In this document: positions 15,753 to 22,540 of the stretch, piece by piece | Layout: each line of letters starts with the position of its first letter | Numbering within the stretch: position 1 is the first letter of the stretch | From: JAHJQQ01 sp041739295 | Lineage (GTDB): Bacteria; Pseudomonadota; Gammaproteobacteria; Thiohalobacterales; Thiohalobacteraceae | Assembly (NCBI GenBank): GCA_041739295.1 | Contig: JBGSOE010000397.1 | Location: 1-22,696, forward strand | DNA length: 22,696 nt | Direction: 5' to 3' | Notes under the pieces: model-generated | The model's input: only the letters and a program-made list of their open reading frames with translations | Database searches by the model: none | What the model was told of the DNA's origin: nothing | Position numbers and translations under genes: made by a program

Positions 15753-15928
15753 TAAGGAACCTCTGATTAATTTGATCAAGCCAGCAGATGCAAGGCGCAG
15801 GCGGGTGACTCGAATCGAAGCGGAGAGAACGGCGTGAGCCGGCCCGAAGGGCGAGGTGCGTAGCACCGAGTAAAAAACGGAGTTTACCCGGCGTCTGCCG
15901 CTTCAGCGGAATAATCAGTGGTTCCTTA
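15753..15928. repeat. MITE-like element with imperfect terminal inverted repeats, about 176 bp
   Basis: The ends TAAGGAACCTCTGATTAAT (left) and, read inward from the right, TAAGGAACCACTGATTATT match at 17 of 19 positions. The interior has no ORF and holds GC-rich internal inverted segments (GGTGCGTAGCACC and similar). Size, terminal repeats and non-coding interior fit a non-autonomous transposable element. The parent insertion sequence is not visible here. It sits between two convergent genes, where it could also act as a bidirectional transcript end. The exact outer boundary and target duplication are ambiguous by 2-4 bases. Confidence 0.72.
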
Positions 15929-16372
15929 GCGTTGCCGATGTGCCCACCACCAGGCGACAATTGGCACGAAGATCCACTGCAGCAACGGTGCCACGCCTAC
16001 CTTGAGCCACGGCAATACCGGCATCCAGTCGGAATACGCCCAATTACCTTGAGCCAGATTGATTCTCTCGCTCAGTAGTGTGTAGGCGACGGCGGACAAA
16101 ACCATCACTATGACGATCCTCGTTCTCGGCCAGTTGGTGCGTTTGCCGGCACCGTTCAGGGTTAAGGCGAGGAATAACGCCACTGTCCCGATCATGGCAT
16201 CGCCCAGGGTGCAATGCGCGATGGCGTACGCGATCCTGCTCAGGCTCGGTTCCGTCCACAGGGTGTAGAGTGGCAACTGTACGATCTCCCACACCAGACT
16301 GCAGAGCGTCAGGCGTGGCAGATACCTGTAAAGAATAAACGACCAGGATTCTGGAAGGGTGTACCAGTTCAT
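15926..16372 (-). CDS. Small polytopic membrane protein of unknown function, 148 aa
   Basis: Not assigned to a named family. About four hydrophobic segments are visible (around 12-37, 44-72, 84-102 and 117-143). Conserved-looking polar spots are AIAHCTLGDAMIG (50-62) and SERINLAQGNWAYSDWMP (101-118), followed by LPWLKVGVAPLLQWIFVP. Such a repeated Trp/Pro-rich pattern suggests a real family. It is the last gene of the second MerR-type operon, with its ATG 6 bases after the CcdA-like gene, so a role in the same metal or thiol process is inferred. Its TAA stop is contributed by the end of the adjoining MITE-like repeat, so the last residues may have been altered. Confidence 0.72.
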   Translation of the reverse strand: MNWYTLPESWSFILYRYLPRLTLCSLVWEIVQLPLYTLWTEPSLSRIAYAIAHCTLGDAMIGTVALFLALTLNGAGKRTNWPRTRIVIVMVLSAVAYTLLSERINLAQGNWAYSDWMPVLPWLKVGVAPLLQWIFVPIVAWWWAHRQR

Positions 16373-16378
16373 GCAGCA

Positions 16379-17074
16379 TCATACTGCCAGGGCAGGAATA
16401 AGGAAGAAATAGGTGTTGAGCAGGTACAGGCCGGTCGCGATCAGCAGAATGCCGCCGATGGCTTTAAAAACTCTGTGAAATTTACTCAGTCCCGACAGAT
16501 TTTCCAGCCATCCCATGGCAATCGCACCAAGCAGTATCGGGATGGCCCGTCCCATGGCAAAGGCCAGCAACAGCGCAACCCCAAAACCGGGAGAGCCGAT
16601 GCCGACAGCAACACCGAGTAGCACTATCAGTGCTGGTGTACAAAATGGACAGATTGCCACCGAGAACGGCACGCCCAGTGCGAATGCGCCCCACGCACTC
16701 ACTACCGGTTTGGCGCGCAAGTGTAACGCGGGCAGAGGTAAGTTCAGCCATCCCGGCCAGAGCAAACCCAGTACGATCAGCAGAGGGCCGAGTACCAAGC
16801 CCCAGGCGCGTCCAAGCAGATGCTGAACCCAGCCGCCACCCAAACTGGCCAGCAACCCGAGTGTCGCATGGGTTGCGAGCATGCCCAGAACAAAGAGCCC
16901 ACCGAAGAGTGTCGCCTGGCGCGGCGTGCGCGCTTTGGTGACATAGGCGAGCGCAACAGGAATGGCGGCGAGCGCGACCGGATTGAAGCTGAAAACGAAA
17001 CCCGTTGCCAGTCCGACCCACAACGCCCCAAATCCGCCATGCGATACCGCCTGCTGCAGTGTTTCGGCGTCCAT
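16379..17074 (-). CDS. CcdA/DsbD-like membrane protein with relocated cysteines, 231 aa
   Basis: This is a six-helix membrane protein related to CcdA/DsbD, which carry reducing equivalents from cytoplasmic thioredoxin across the inner membrane. The first helix has the family frame GFVFSFNPVALAAIPVAL, but Val occupies the place of the usual Cys (canonical form SPCVLPLIP). Instead a CPFCTP motif (Cys142, Cys145) lies in the fourth hydrophobic segment. Only these two cysteines were found, so a two-helix disulfide exchange as in CcdA cannot work in the same way. The CxxC could bind metal or pass thiols with the adjacent CKKC protein. The ATG at 17074 overlaps the stop of that gene (ATGA). A longer frame upstream overlaps the neighbouring genes and is not used. 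Confidence 0.82.
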   Translation of the reverse strand: MDAETLQQAVSHGGFGALWVGLATGFVFSFNPVALAAIPVALAYVTKARTPRQATLFGGLFVLGMLATHATLGLLASLGGGWVQHLLGRAWGLVLGPLLIVLGLLWPGWLNLPLPALHLRAKPVVSAWGAFALGVPFSVAICPFCTPALIVLLGVAVGIGSPGFGVALLLAFAMGRAIPILLGAIAMGWLENLSGLSKFHRVFKAIGGILLIATGLYLLNTYFFLIPALAV

Positions 17075-17340
17075 CACTGCGACTCCAGACGGAGCAGGGT
17101 GGCCCGAAATTGCGCCGGCGTTGGCAGTGCCGTGAACGTCAATTCGCCATTCACGGCGATGGCCGGCATGGTCAATACGCCAAGCGATACTGCGTAGTCG
17201 AGTTCTTCGAGCACATTCACTTCGCGCCAGACCAGGCGGTCCTCGCCGAGTACGGACGCCGCGACAGCGCGGAGTCCGTCCTGTACGCTTGCGCACTTCT
17301 TGCACCCTGGTGCGGCTATCACTTCGATTTTGACGATCAC
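17074..17340 (-). CDS. Thioredoxin-like protein with CKKC active site, 88 aa
   Basis: This is a minimal thioredoxin fold without signal peptide, hence cytoplasmic. The first strand runs into PGCKKC (Cys13, Cys16), where thioredoxin has CGPC. The cis-proline loop is TMPAIAVNGEL. The basic CKKC motif is typical of small thioredoxin/glutaredoxin-like proteins encoded near metal or methyl transfer systems and makes classical thioredoxin activity uncertain. The start is GTG at 17340, overlapping the TGA of the regulator gene (GTGA), and the stop overlaps the CcdA-like gene by one base pair set (ATGA). It is thus rigidly coupled to both, and is the natural electron or metal partner of the CcdA-like protein. 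Confidence 0.85.
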   Translation of the reverse strand: MIVKIEVIAAPGCKKCASVQDGLRAVAASVLGEDRLVWREVNVLEELDYAVSLGVLTMPAIAVNGELTFTALPTPAQFRATLLRLESQ

Positions 17341-17753
17341 CGGGATACCTCGTGCAGACCGTGCTCCAGCGCGTCCAGGATCGGGCATGCATCGGTAGGC
17401 TCATCGCTGCCGTCACACTGTTTGATAAGCTCATCGAGGGCGCGCGACATGCTCTGCAAGACACAGAGTTTGTGTGCGATCCGCAGTTTCTTCTCAATAG
17501 CTAAGCTGCGCACATCCCCGCAGCACGCGTTGTCCGCCTGCTTGAGTGTCAGCAGTTCTTTGATATCCGACAGGGTGAATCCGCACTGCTGTGCCTGTTT
17601 GATGAAACGGATTCGCCGCACGGCTTCATCGTTGTACAGCCGGTAGCCCGCTGCTGTTTTCGATGCGGGCTTAATCAAAAGTTCTTTTTCGTAGTAGCGC
17701 AGCGTGTCGGCGCTGACGCCTGCCAGCGCGGCTATTTTGCCGATGGTGTACAT
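17337..17753 (-). CDS. MerR-family metal-responsive regulator, ZntR-like, 138 aa
   Basis: The N-terminal winged helix (YTIGKIAALAGVSADTLRYYE, residues 2-22) is followed by a long dimerisation helix and a Cys-rich C-terminus. Cysteines at 77, 78, 113 and 123 correspond roughly to the metal-binding pattern of ZntR/CadR/PbrR-type sensors (Cys79, Cys114 and Cys124 of ZntR). Further cysteines are at 57 and 97. Zn, Cd, Pb or Hg are all possible inducers. The ATG at 17753 is preferred over that at 17765 because GGAGAA lies just before it and the predicted transcript starts near 17770. It is the first gene of its own operon and probably autoregulated through the dyad at 17784-17805. Confidence 0.88.
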   Translation of the reverse strand: MYTIGKIAALAGVSADTLRYYEKELLIKPASKTAAGYRLYNDEAVRRIRFIKQAQQCGFTLSDIKELLTLKQADNACCGDVRSLAIEKKLRIAHKLCVLQSMSRALDELIKQCDGSDEPTDACPILDALEHGLHEVSR

Positions 17754-17776
17754 GCTGTTCTCCATAGAGTCGTATT

Positions 17777-17808
17777 ACTATAAACCTTGGAGTTAACATC
17801 AGGGTCAA
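17777..17808 (-). promoter_or_regulatory. MerR-type promoter/operator of the second metal operon
   Basis: On the minus strand, TTGACC (17803-17808) and TATAGT (17777-17782) are separated by 20 bases, the over-long spacer that MerR-family activators correct. The spacer holds an imperfect 22-bp dyad (17784-17805) with ends ACC/GGT and a perfect GTTAAC centre; about 16 of 22 positions are symmetric. It lies directly before the ZntR-like gene, so autoregulation of that operon is expected. Confidence 0.7.
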
Positions 17809-17842
17809 GCGTTCAATTGGATATCAATGTGGATGCAGCCCC

Positions 17843-17866
17843 GGCGCAGGCGCTCAGTCCTGCGCC
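17843..17866 (-). terminator. Strong GC hairpin after the glutaredoxin-like gene
   Basis: GGCGCAGG and CCTGCGCC form a perfect 8-bp stem with an 8-base loop, 14 bases beyond the stop of the minus-strand glutaredoxin-like gene and before the next operon's promoter. No T-tract follows, so it may be an attenuated or Rho-assisted terminator, separating mer from the second operon. Confidence 0.45.
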
Positions 17867-17879
17867 AGGGCCGATGGAG

Positions 17880-18143
17880 TCAGGCCTTGCCCAGCCCGGC
17901 GGCTCGGAGCGCGTCTTCTTCGACGCCCGCACTCGCGCAGCACGCCGCCAGTTGGCCGTTGATGGCGACCGCTGGAACACTGCGAACCCCCAGCTCCCGG
18001 GCACGTTTGGCAACGGTGATATCGTGCATATCAAGGACTGTCACCTCGCACGAGGAACAGGCAAGGCGTTGGACCATATCGATGACGTCCTGACAGGCGG
18101 GACATCCCGCGCTGAATACTTCGACTTTGCGTTTTGTCGTCAT
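17880..18143 (-). CDS. Glutaredoxin/thioredoxin-like protein with three cysteine pairs, 87 aa
   Basis: This is a small thioredoxin-fold protein, cytoplasmic (no signal peptide). The redox motif CPAC is at 14-17, a second CxxC (CSSC) at 29-32, and a vicinal Cys pair at 68-69 close to the C-terminus. The cis-proline loop is SVPAVAINGQ. The Cys-Cys pair recalls the C-terminal metal-handing pair of MerA, so binding or transfer of Hg(II), or reduction of oxidised thiols under mercury stress, is plausible but unproven. GGAG lies about 8 bases before the ATG. It follows merA by 126 bp on the same strand and is followed by a strong hairpin, so it is probably the last gene of the mer transcript. Confidence 0.85.
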   Translation of the reverse strand: MTTKRKVEVFSAGCPACQDVIDMVQRLACSSCEVTVLDMHDITVAKRARELGVRSVPAVAINGQLAACCASAGVEEDALRAAGLGKA

Positions 18144-18269
18144 GGCATTTCTCCAAATGAGTGAGGTTCATGGTGTAGCTAGACTGAAGTCCGGCAAGGT
18201 CATCAGCCCGTACACCGTTACGCTAACCCCTGGTCCATGCTCCAAAGTCAAACACTATTTCCGATGCTG

Positions 18270-19955
18270 CTATCCCGCGCAGCAGGAGAGCTGTTTGACG
18301 TCTTTGTTGAAGGTCTGTGCCGCGAGTTTCAATCCTTCGACCATGGTGAGATACGGGAACAACTGGTCGGCGAGTTCCTGCACTGTCATACGATGATGGA
18401 TTGCTAGCGCCGCTGTCTGGATCAGTTCGCCTGCCTCTGATGCCACCGCTTGCACGCCGAGCAACCGGCCCGATCCTTCCTCAGCGACCAGCTTGATGAA
18501 GCCACGGGCGTCGAAATTGGCAAGTGCGCGCGGCACATTGTCGAGGGTGAGCGTGCGGCTGTCAGTCGCTATGCCACATGCGTGTGCCGCTGCCTCACTC
18601 ATACCGACCGTCGCCACTTGCGGATCGGTGAACACCACGGCAGGCATGGCGGTCAGTTCGAGCGCCACATCGCCACCGGTCATATTGACCGCTGCACGAG
18701 TGCCAGCCGCGGCCGCGACATAGACGAACTGAGGCTGGTCGGTGCAGTCGCCGGCCGCGTAGATGTTGGACGCAGTCGTGCGCATGGCGTTGTCGATGAC
18801 AATGGCACCTTGCGCATTGACGGCGACATCTGCCGTTTCCAATCCCAGGTCACGCGTGTTGGGTGCTCTGCCTACGGCGATGAGTAAGTTGTCGGCATGC
18901 AGTTCGTTATGGCCTATACCGAGCACGAATTTATTATTGATGTAAGCGACATGATCGGCCTGGGTATGTTCCAGTACCTCGATGCCCTCGGCACGAAAGG
19001 CGGCTGTAACCGCCTCGCCTATGGCTGGATCTTCGCGGAATAAAAGTGTGTTGCGCGCCAGGATCATCACCTTGCTGCCCAGTCGCGCGAACGCCTGGGC
19101 CAGTTCCACCGCGACGACCGACGAACCGATCACAGCGAGTCGAGGCGGAATGGTCGCGCTCGCCAAGGCTTCGGTTGAGGTCCAATAGGGTGTGTCTCTA
19201 AGGCCAGGGATAAGCGGTATGGCCGCACTGGCGCCGGTGGCGATCAGACAGCGGTCGAATGCCACGGTATGGTCGCGGTCGTCATCCAGGTGCACGATCA
19301 GGCTGTGAACATCTTTGAATTCGGCGGTGCCACGCAGCACGCTGATGGCCGGCGTGCTGTCCAGGATGCCCTCGTACTTGGCGTGCCGCAGTTCATCGAC
19401 TCGCCCTTGTTGCTGGGCAAGTAAACGGTCGCGTTGAATCGTTGGTTGGCTGGCTCCGATGCCTTCATCGAAGGGGCTTTCCCGGCGCAGATGTGCAATG
19501 TGGGCGGCACGGATCATGATCTTGGACGGCACGCAGCCGACATTCACACAGGTGCCGCCGAGGATGCCGCGCTCGATGAGGGTGACTCTCGCACCACGTT
19601 CGACCGCCTTCAGTGCGGCCGCCATCGCGGCACCGCCGCTGCCGATCACGGCGATATGCAGTTCATTACCATCAGCGGTGGATTTTTCACTGCCTTCAAA
19701 TTCTCCCCGCGCCTTGTCGAGCAGATCGCCTCTCGTCGAGGCAGTCGGTGCATCGGCAACCGTGGCTTGATAACCGAGCGCCGTCACGGCGTCGGTCAAC
19801 GCAGCGGGCAACATGCCGGGCTCTGTGGTGAGTTGTGCACTACCGTTCGGAAAAGACACGAGTGCCGACCGTACACCCGGCACGTTCTCCAAGGCTGCTT
19901 TTACATGCATCGCGCAGGCAGCGCAGGTCATTCCGGTAATTTTCAAGTGAGTCAT
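18270..19955 (-). CDS. merA: Mercuric reductase with NmerA domain, 561 aa
   Basis: MerA reduces Hg(II) to volatile Hg(0) with NADPH and FAD in the cytosol. An N-terminal heavy-metal-associated domain (NmerA, about 1-70) has GMTCAACAMHV (Cys11, Cys14). The FAD motif is VIGSGGAAMAAALKA. The redox disulfide is in GGTCVNVGCVPSK (Cys136, Cys141), and the C-terminal Hg-collecting pair is Cys558-Cys559 (SCCAG). All catalytic elements are present and length is typical of single-NmerA enzymes. The ATG at 19955 is chosen because GAGG lies upstream and NmerA starts there. A TTG extension to 19982 is unlikely. It lies 39 bp after merC, under the mer promoter at 20501-20531. Confidence 0.97.
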   Translation of the reverse strand: MTHLKITGMTCAACAMHVKAALENVPGVRSALVSFPNGSAQLTTEPGMLPAALTDAVTALGYQATVADAPTASTRGDLLDKARGEFEGSEKSTADGNELHIAVIGSGGAAMAAALKAVERGARVTLIERGILGGTCVNVGCVPSKIMIRAAHIAHLRRESPFDEGIGASQPTIQRDRLLAQQQGRVDELRHAKYEGILDSTPAISVLRGTAEFKDVHSLIVHLDDDRDHTVAFDRCLIATGASAAIPLIPGLRDTPYWTSTEALASATIPPRLAVIGSSVVAVELAQAFARLGSKVMILARNTLLFREDPAIGEAVTAAFRAEGIEVLEHTQADHVAYINNKFVLGIGHNELHADNLLIAVGRAPNTRDLGLETADVAVNAQGAIVIDNAMRTTASNIYAAGDCTDQPQFVYVAAAAGTRAAVNMTGGDVALELTAMPAVVFTDPQVATVGMSEAAAHACGIATDSRTLTLDNVPRALANFDARGFIKLVAEEGSGRLLGVQAVASEAGELIQTAALAIHHRMTVQELADQLFPYLTMVEGLKLAAQTFNKDVKQLSCCAG

Positions 19956-19994
19956 GAAATCCGTCCTCTGACGTTTTGGCAACGGCCTATGCCG

Positions 19995-20432
19995 TCATCC
20001 CTGTTGCGCGGGTAATTCGCAGCCATCCGCATCGAAACGGCGGTTGGTCGGCGCAACAAGATCCCAGATGGAAACGGCCAGCATCAGGCCAAGTCCGGTG
20101 TAGGTGGCGTAACTGCTCCAGCCATATTTGAACCAGGGGTAGAGCGACAGCAGCACTACAATTGGACCAAGCATACCCAATGCACTCCGATGCCACTGTC
20201 GATGACTGAACCAGCCAATCGCATTGACGGCCAGCGCGATCCCGGCGAAAAATGGTAGGAGCGTATTGACGAACAGGCCTTCCCACTGGCTCAAAAAGCC
20301 CATCCCCAAGGCCGCGCCGAGGCTGGCGATGGCCGGGAAACACATCCCGCAACCCATGGCGGAAACCAGTGCGCCGATAGAGCCGGCCTTGTCGCCGAGG
20401 CGAGTCAACAGAGTGAGTGGATTAATAGCCAT
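19995..20432 (-). CDS. merC: MerC, inner-membrane mercury transporter, 145 aa
   Basis: MerC takes up Hg(II) across the inner membrane and delivers it to MerA. Four hydrophobic segments are visible. The first contains the Hg-binding pair in SAMGCGMCFP (Cys28, Cys31). GFLSQWEGLFVNTLLPFFA and NAIGWFSHRQWHRSALGMLGP are characteristic of MerC, as is the C-terminal tail DADGCELPAQ with its extra Cys. The ATG at 20432 is preceded by AGGAGG, a near-perfect ribosome site. It is the first gene downstream of the mer promoter. No merT or merP is present, so MerC appears to be the only classical mer transporter in this locus. Confidence 0.94.
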   Translation of the reverse strand: MAINPLTLLTRLGDKAGSIGALVSAMGCGMCFPAIASLGAALGMGFLSQWEGLFVNTLLPFFAGIALAVNAIGWFSHRQWHRSALGMLGPIVVLLSLYPWFKYGWSSYATYTGLGLMLAVSIWDLVAPTNRRFDADGCELPAQQG

Positions 20433-20500
20433 CGGTTTTCCTCCTAGAATGTTTGGTCCGGACACTTGCGTGTCCTTTTGAATCTCGCTGGGATCGCGTA

Positions 20501-20531
20501 ACCTTACTTGCGTACCTAAGTACGGAGTCAA
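20501..20531 (-). promoter_or_regulatory. mer structural-gene promoter with MerR operator
   Basis: On the minus strand, TTGACT (20526-20531) and TAAGGT (20501-20506) are separated by exactly 19 bases. The spacer holds the MerR dyad (CCGTAC then GTACGCAAG), nearly identical to the Tn21/Tn501 operator layout. The merR ATG lies six bases beyond the -35 element on the other strand, so MerR binding here should also repress its own divergent transcription. Confidence 0.92.
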
Positions 20532-20536
20532 GCATA

Positions 20537-20947
20537 ATGGGAGAACCAGCTAAGGACATGACCATTGGCATCCTGGCGAGCGCAGCGGGTGTCAGTGTTG
20601 AGACGATCCGCTTCTATCAGCGCAAAGGTTTACTGCCGGAACCGGTTCGTCCTTACGGGAGTATTCGTCGTTACAATGAATCCGATTTGGCGCGCGTACA
20701 CTTTATTAAATCCGCACAGCGACTGGGATTCAGTCTTGACGAGATCGCCGATCTGCTGCGCTTGGAGGATGGAACCCACTGCGCGGAAGCCAGCCATTTA
20801 GCCGAGCACAAACTCAAGGATGTGCGCGAGAAATTGACGGACCTGATGCGCATGGAGATCGCGTTGTCTCAGCTGGTGTCCGCCTGTCACGAACGGAAGG
20901 GGGATGTTTCTTGCCCGCTGATTGCCTCGCTGCGAGGGGGAGAATGA
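20537..20947 (+). CDS. merR: MerR, Hg(II)-responsive transcriptional regulator, 136 aa
   Basis: MerR binds the mer operator, represses without mercury, and underwinds the 19-bp spacer to activate merC-merA when Hg(II) is bound. The winged helix-turn-helix is at about 9-30 (IGILASAAGVSVETIRFYQRKGLL). The three Hg ligands fall at Cys82, Cys117 and Cys126, the same numbering as in Tn501 and Tn21 MerR, in THCAEA and ACHERKGDVSCPL. The ATG at 20537 is chosen because it lies at the edge of the operator and gives the standard N-terminus. Transcribed divergently from merC-merA. Confidence 0.96.
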   Translation: MGEPAKDMTIGILASAAGVSVETIRFYQRKGLLPEPVRPYGSIRRYNESDLARVHFIKSAQRLGFSLDEIADLLRLEDGTHCAEASHLAEHKLKDVREKLTDLMRMEIALSQLVSACHERKGDVSCPLIASLRGGE

Positions 20948-21102
20948 GTTGCGCAGTGTCGCGGGGCAGTGTGGTCAAAAGCCGGCTGTTCCCTGGCGTA
21001 GGCTTTTTCCGTTTCCTGATCTGTGCCCGTAAACTCCGGGATACCCTGACTCTGCGGTCCTGTACGCAGACGTGGAATGCTAACGCTCGGTACCTTTCTG
21101 TG

Positions 21103-22527
21103 ATGAGCAATCGACTAAACAACTTCACCAATAATCGAACGCTAGCTCCGAATTTACACTGGATGGCGCTGATACTCGCGTTCTGCAGCTTTTCTACCGG
21201 TTGTGCCGGGGTGAAGGCGCCGGATCTGAAGCGCCTCTATGCACACAGTGGACACGTTTCTGAGCAACCACCCGTCATCCTTATTCACGGCGTGATGGGC
21301 AGCAAGTTGAGGGATAGAAACAGCGGGCGGGAGATCTGGCCGGGTGCGATGACGAGACTAATGCAGTCTGACTTCCAGGATCTGGCGCTGGACATCGATC
21401 CGGATACGCTGCGACCACTGCCCAGCCGGTTGGAGGCCTTCGATCTCACAAGCAGCATCGGGCAGCGGGATTTTTATGCTGCGATCACGCACACGCTGGA
21501 AGACGCGGGCGGTTATACCCGCACGACGCCTGGAATCCCGGTCGATGCAGGTGTACGCCGTTACTATGTCTTCACCTACGATTGGCGTTACGACAATGTA
21601 GATACTGCCCAGCAGCTTAGTCGTTTAATCGAGCAGATTCGTACTGATTTTGGCGATCCGGATCTTAAAGTAGATCTGATCGCTCACAGCATGGGCAGCC
21701 TGATCGCCCGCTATTACCTGCGCTATGGTGAGCAGGATGTCCTGGACGGCAATGAATTTTCAGCCAATATGCATGGCCGGTCCCGGCTGCGGCGGATGGT
21801 TCTGCTCGGTCCCCCGAATCTGGGCTCGGTCGAAGCCATCAAGAGCTTTATTAGTGGTCGTAAAGTCGGGTTTACGCGTATCCCGACTGAAGTACTGGTG
21901 ACCATGCCAAGTGTGTACCAGTTGTTTCCTCATGCCATCAATGATTGGCTAGTGACGACAGACGGTACGCCACTCGATCGAGACCAATATGATATCGAGG
22001 TATGGCGTCGCTTCCACTGGTCGATATTCGATCCTGACGTGCGACGTCGTATAAGCCGCACCTCCGCGACCCCTGAACTGGGTGAAAAACGCTTGCGGTT
22101 ACTTGAACGGTATTTTGAGAAATCGCTGGAGCGAGCGCGGCGTTTCTCCTGGTCATTGACTGTTCCAGTTGACAATCCTCTGCCCTTAATCGTGTTTGGC
22201 GGTGACTGCGAGATGACGCCAGCCAGGTTGGTGGTTGAAGAGATTGAAGGGGAGTCCGTGCTACGGCTTTGGCCAAATGAAATTGCACACCCTCTGTCTG
22301 GGATAGACTATATAGATCTCATGCTGGAGCCCGGTGATGGTATGGTGACTAAGGCCTCCTTGCTCGGTAGGCCGGTTCTGGATACCACCGTTCCGCGACA
22401 CAAATACAGCTTCCTACCGCTGGATTATTCGTTCTTTCTATGTGAGCAGCACGATACATTAGCCAGCAATGTGAGTTTTTTGGATAATTTGCTGCATGCA
22501 CTGCTAAATCGTGACCCGAGTTTTTGA
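21103..22527 (+). CDS. LCAT-like alpha/beta-hydrolase lipoprotein, 474 aa
   Basis: Predicted lipid-modified lipase or acyltransferase of the lecithin:cholesterol acyltransferase (LCAT) family. The N-terminus has a hydrophobic stretch (about 20-33) and a lipobox ending FSTGC (Cys34), so the protein is probably anchored to the membrane in the envelope. The fold starts with PVILIHGVMGSKL. The nucleophile elbow is AHSMGSL (Ser196). The usual late Asp (PGDGMVTKASLLG) and His (CEQHDTL) of the triad are visible. FTYDWRYDN is typical of LCAT-like enzymes. The start is uncertain: ATG 21103 gives the best signal peptide but a weak ribosome site. Substrate unknown; phospholipid is plausible. It follows merR by 155 bp and is probably independent of mercury resistance. 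Confidence 0.83.
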   Translation: MSNRLNNFTNNRTLAPNLHWMALILAFCSFSTGCAGVKAPDLKRLYAHSGHVSEQPPVILIHGVMGSKLRDRNSGREIWPGAMTRLMQSDFQDLALDIDPDTLRPLPSRLEAFDLTSSIGQRDFYAAITHTLEDAGGYTRTTPGIPVDAGVRRYYVFTYDWRYDNVDTAQQLSRLIEQIRTDFGDPDLKVDLIAHSMGSLIARYYLRYGEQDVLDGNEFSANMHGRSRLRRMVLLGPPNLGSVEAIKSFISGRKVGFTRIPTEVLVTMPSVYQLFPHAINDWLVTTDGTPLDRDQYDIEVWRRFHWSIFDPDVRRRISRTSATPELGEKRLRLLERYFEKSLERARRFSWSLTVPVDNPLPLIVFGGDCEMTPARLVVEEIEGESVLRLWPNEIAHPLSGIDYIDLMLEPGDGMVTKASLLGRPVLDTTVPRHKYSFLPLDYSFFLCEQHDTLASNVSFLDNLLHALLNRDPSF

Positions 22528-22540
22528 TAGTCTTTTCAGC

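Noticed and set aside
18220..18251. Possible third MerR-type promoter before the glutaredoxin-like gene (TTGACT, 19-base spacer, TTAGCG on the minus strand)
   Set aside because: The -35 is good but the -10 is poor and the spacer dyad is weak. The gene can equally be served by read-through from merC-merA. Mapping the transcript start would decide.
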